DNA from: Gemmatimonadota bacterium
GTDB lineage: Bacteria > Gemmatimonadota > Gemmatimonadetes > Gemmatimonadales > GWC2-71-9
Direction: 5' to 3'
NCBI GenBank assembly: GCA_025360265.1
Contig: JANYCP010000035.1
Span: 1-7,060 of the forward strand
Length of the DNA: 7,060 nucleotides
The notes under the pieces are model-generated. The model made no database searches and was not told where the DNA came from. It saw only the letters and a program-made list of their open reading frames with translations. The translations under genes were made by a program, and so were the position numbers. Below are positions 5,931 through 7,060 of this stretch, in pieces; the stretch's first letter is position 1; the number at the start of each line of letters is the position of its first letter.

Positions 5931-5947
5931 TCAACCATATGGTTGAA
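5930..5947. promoter_or_regulatory. Perfect 18-bp palindromic operator centred on the arsR-type start codon
   Basis: TTCAACCATATGGTTGAA is its own reverse complement. It begins at the last base of the -10 box, covers the predicted transcription start and contains the ATG (5939-5941). ArsR-family regulators bind such palindromes as dimers, so bound repressor would cover the -10/+1 region and autorepress the operon. The site also encodes the first residues MVE. Regulator binding is inferred from position and symmetry. Confidence 0.75.
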
Positions 5948-6286
5948 CGATTGAGCCACCTCGATGCGGTCTTCGGATCCCTCAGCGACCCGACGCGACG
6001 CGATATCCTGAAACGGGTCTCCCGAAAAAGCATGACGGTGGGCGAAATCGCCACACAGTACCCGCTGACGTTCGCCGCCATCGCCAAGCACCTCAACGTG
6101 CTCCATCGCGCCAAGCTGATCAGCAAGGAGCGGCGCGGTCGCGAACAGGTGGTGAGCATTGCTCCCGATACCCTGCTCGCGGCGAGCCGGTATCTCGAGA
6201 CGTATCAGCAGCTCTGGGAACACCGACTGGACTCACTGGCCCGATTCCTGAAGACCACCAGCACGAACAGCAAAGGGAGCAGATGA
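5939..6286 (+). CDS. ArsR-family winged-helix transcriptional regulator
   Basis: This is a 115-residue DNA-binding regulator. LDAVFGSLSDPTRRDILKRV (8-27) is the usual first helix pair of ArsR proteins. MTVGEIATQYPLTFAAIAKHLNVLHRAKLISKERRGRE (32-69) is the helix-turn-helix plus wing. The C-terminal WEHRLDSLARFL (93-104) is a dimerisation helix typical of ArsR members paired with SRPBCC proteins. The metal-sensing ELCVCDL cysteine motif is absent and the protein has no cysteine, so it is unlikely to be a thiolate metal sensor; the signal is unknown. The frame is open upstream, but ATG 5939 is the natural start. It lies inside the palindrome and no ribosome-binding site precedes it. Its TGA overlaps the start of the SRPBCC gene, so the two are coupled. 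Confidence 0.93.
   Translation: MVERLSHLDAVFGSLSDPTRRDILKRVSRKSMTVGEIATQYPLTFAAIAKHLNVLHRAKLISKERRGREQVVSIAPDTLLAASRYLETYQQLWEHRLDSLARFLKTTSTNSKGSR
6275..6279 (+). promoter_or_regulatory. Shine-Dalgarno GGGAG that selects between two adjacent ATG codons
   Basis: GGGAG ends three bases before the first ATG (6283) and six bases before the second (6286). The spacing favours the second, which overlaps the ArsR stop codon by one base (TGATG). Confidence 0.55.
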
Positions 6287-6762
6287 TGGCGCCGATCAAG
6301 GAAGTGGTACTCGAACGCACTTACGACGCATCACCGGAAACGGTGTGGCAAGCGTGGACCACTCCGGAGCAGCTGAAGCAATGGTGGGGACCAGACAACG
6401 TCACGATTCCCGAATGCGATGTCGATCCTCGCGTCGGCGGCAGGTTCTACATCGTGATGGAAGCTGGCGCCGCAATGGGGCCGTATGCAGGAACCAAGTG
6501 GCCGATGCTGGCGCATTACACGGTGATTGAGCCGTATACCAGGCTGGCGTACACCGCGCTGGCGTGGACCGAAGGACAGAAGGATGCAACGATGATCGAC
6601 CAGACAACCGAGCTGACGCTCACCGCAGAGAACGGCAGGACGAAGGCCACTGTCCGGGCTGCCATTCACAGGATCGGTCCGCAGGCTGGAGGTGCCGTGC
6701 AGGGAATGCAGATGGGCTTCACGCAGCAGATGAAGAAGCTCGAGCGCTTCTTGTCATCCTGA
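6286..6762 (+). CDS. SRPBCC family protein, AHSA1-like (Activator of Hsp90 ATPase homologue 1-like)
   Basis: The 158-residue product (159 if the preceding ATG at 6283 is used) has the helix-grip fold of START/Bet v1-like proteins, which enclose a hydrophobic ligand pocket. LERTYDASPETVWQAWTTPEQLKQWWGP (about 9-36) is the family's N-terminal signature. DPRVGGRFYIVM follows at about 47-58, a YTVIEPYTRLAYTALAW strand pair at 78-94, and the C-terminal helix GFTQQMKKLERFL at 144-156. The bacterial members that sit beside ArsR regulators have no agreed biochemical role; ligand binding is the usual assumption. The gene is translationally coupled to the regulator and shares its promoter. The last residues LSS and the TGA are supplied by an inverted repeat, suggesting that the repeat inserted at or replaced the original 3' end. 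Confidence 0.9.
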   Translation: MAPIKEVVLERTYDASPETVWQAWTTPEQLKQWWGPDNVTIPECDVDPRVGGRFYIVMEAGAAMGPYAGTKWPMLAHYTVIEPYTRLAYTALAWTEGQKDATMIDQTTELTLTAENGRTKATVRAAIHRIGPQAGGAVQGMQMGFTQQMKKLERFLSS

Positions 6763-6788
6763 GCGAAGCGAAGAAGCTCAGGATGACA
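6752..6788. repeat. REP-like inverted repeat at the end of the SRPBCC gene
   Basis: TGTCATCCTGAGC (6752-6764) and GCTCAGGATGACA (6776-6788) form a perfect 13-bp stem around an 11-base loop, GAAGCGAAGAA. The core GTCATCCTGAGCGAAGCGAAG is one I recall as a dispersed intergenic repeat in many environmental bacterial genomes. The TGA of the SRPBCC gene (6760-6762) lies inside the left arm, and the convergent membrane protein gene stops five bases past the right arm. It may act as a bidirectional transcript end, although no T-run follows on either side. An alternative pairing of GCTTCTT (6746-6752) with AAGAAGC (6771-6777) is also possible. Confidence 0.8.
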
Positions 6789-6792
6789 GCAC

Positions 6793-7056
6793 TCACATTT
6801 TCGGCCACAGCCACATGAACACCGCTCCACTCGCCAGCGCATACAGTACTCCGTCCACCACGTGCCGGAACGTCGTGGACCATTTCCGGTAGTACCAGAT
6901 CGACATCGGGATCGCGCCGATGGCGTAGCAGAGGAACGTGATGACCGCGATGTGGTGGAATACCGCATGCCCGTTGCCACCGGGAGGGACGACCGTGCCG
7001 ACGACGCACGCCACGCTGGCGGAAACGACCACGGTGAACAGGAACCACAATCCCAT
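6793..7056 (-). CDS. Small multi-pass membrane protein, unknown function (start may lie beyond the window)
   Basis: The 87 visible residues predict three membrane helices: GLWFLFTVVVSASVACVVGTVV (about 2-23), AVFHHIAVITFLCYAIGAIPMSIWYY (31-56) and VVDGVLYALASGAVFMWLWP (66-85). A short basic loop, YRKWSTTFRH (56-65), probably faces the cytoplasm. HHIAV and the RHVVDGVLYALxSGxxFxWLWP ending look like a conserved small family, but I cannot name it. The ATG at 7056 is followed by a hydrophobic helix and could be the true start, yet the frame is open to the window edge (ATC precedes) and no ribosome-binding site is visible in the four remaining bases. It converges on the SRPBCC gene with the inverted repeat between them. 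Confidence 0.7.
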   Translation of the reverse strand: MGLWFLFTVVVSASVACVVGTVVPPGGNGHAVFHHIAVITFLCYAIGAIPMSIWYYRKWSTTFRHVVDGVLYALASGAVFMWLWPKM

Positions 7057-7060
7057 GATC

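Noticed and set aside
5600..5938. Upstream extension of the ArsR reading frame to 5600
   Set aside because: It overlaps the DinB gene in another frame and encodes Arg/Ser-rich sequence; the palindrome and promoter place the start at 5939.
5939..6286. Metal-sensing ArsR (arsenic or cadmium type)
   Set aside because: The protein lacks cysteines and the ELCVCDL motif, so assignment as a thiolate metal sensor is not supported.
1..7060. Search for a defence, toxin-antitoxin, CRISPR, retron or phage system
   Set aside because: No nuclease, reverse transcriptase, helicase, toxin-like small gene pair or direct repeat array was found on either strand.

Overview
The window is GC-rich chromosomal DNA from a free-living bacterium. 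The gene mix (two DinB-family proteins, an ArsR/SRPBCC pair, a secreted multicopper oxidase, CHRD and WG-repeat proteins) and the short inverted repeat built on GTCATCCTGAGCGAAGCGAAG resemble Gemmatimonadota or similar soil and sediment phyla. That assignment rests on general resemblance, not on a marker gene. No rRNA, tRNA, CRISPR array, transposase, phage or defence gene is visible.

Left part (1-1518). The 3' end of a DinB-family gene on the + strand meets a two-gene minus-strand unit. That unit encodes an exported His-rich protein of no named family that I recognise (854-1378), followed four bases later by a GNAT/FR47-type acetyltransferase (157-849, GTG start).

Middle part (1519-3340). 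A minus-strand histidine phosphatase (1788-2330) is followed by the remains of a CHRD-domain gene (about 1519-1756) that has lost its 5' end and carries at least one frameshift. Divergently, a + strand WG-repeat protein (2567-3340) seems to have had its signal peptide moved into another frame by a second apparent frameshift near 2500-2520. These two neighbouring lesions indicate either local gene decay or indel errors in the assembly.

Copper enzyme (3337-5217, minus). A 626-residue exported multicopper oxidase carries every type 1 and trinuclear copper ligand, but in swapped order. The motifs usually at the C-terminus (HPxHxH and HCHxxxH) come first, and the usual N-terminal motifs (HWHG and HTH) come second. 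A ligand-less cupredoxin-like domain lies on each outer side. It reads as two tandem two-domain units with complementary loss of copper sites, and is the most interesting object in the window.

Right part (5233-7056). A DinB-family gene is followed by a two-gene ArsR/AHSA1-type SRPBCC operon. The ArsR start codon lies at the centre of a perfect 18-bp palindrome directly below a good promoter, which suggests autorepression and a leaderless or nearly leaderless mRNA. A 13-bp-stem inverted repeat supplies the stop codon of the SRPBCC gene and separates it from a convergent small membrane protein at the right edge. I see no operon-scale novel system here; the novelty lies in single-gene architecture and regulatory layout.
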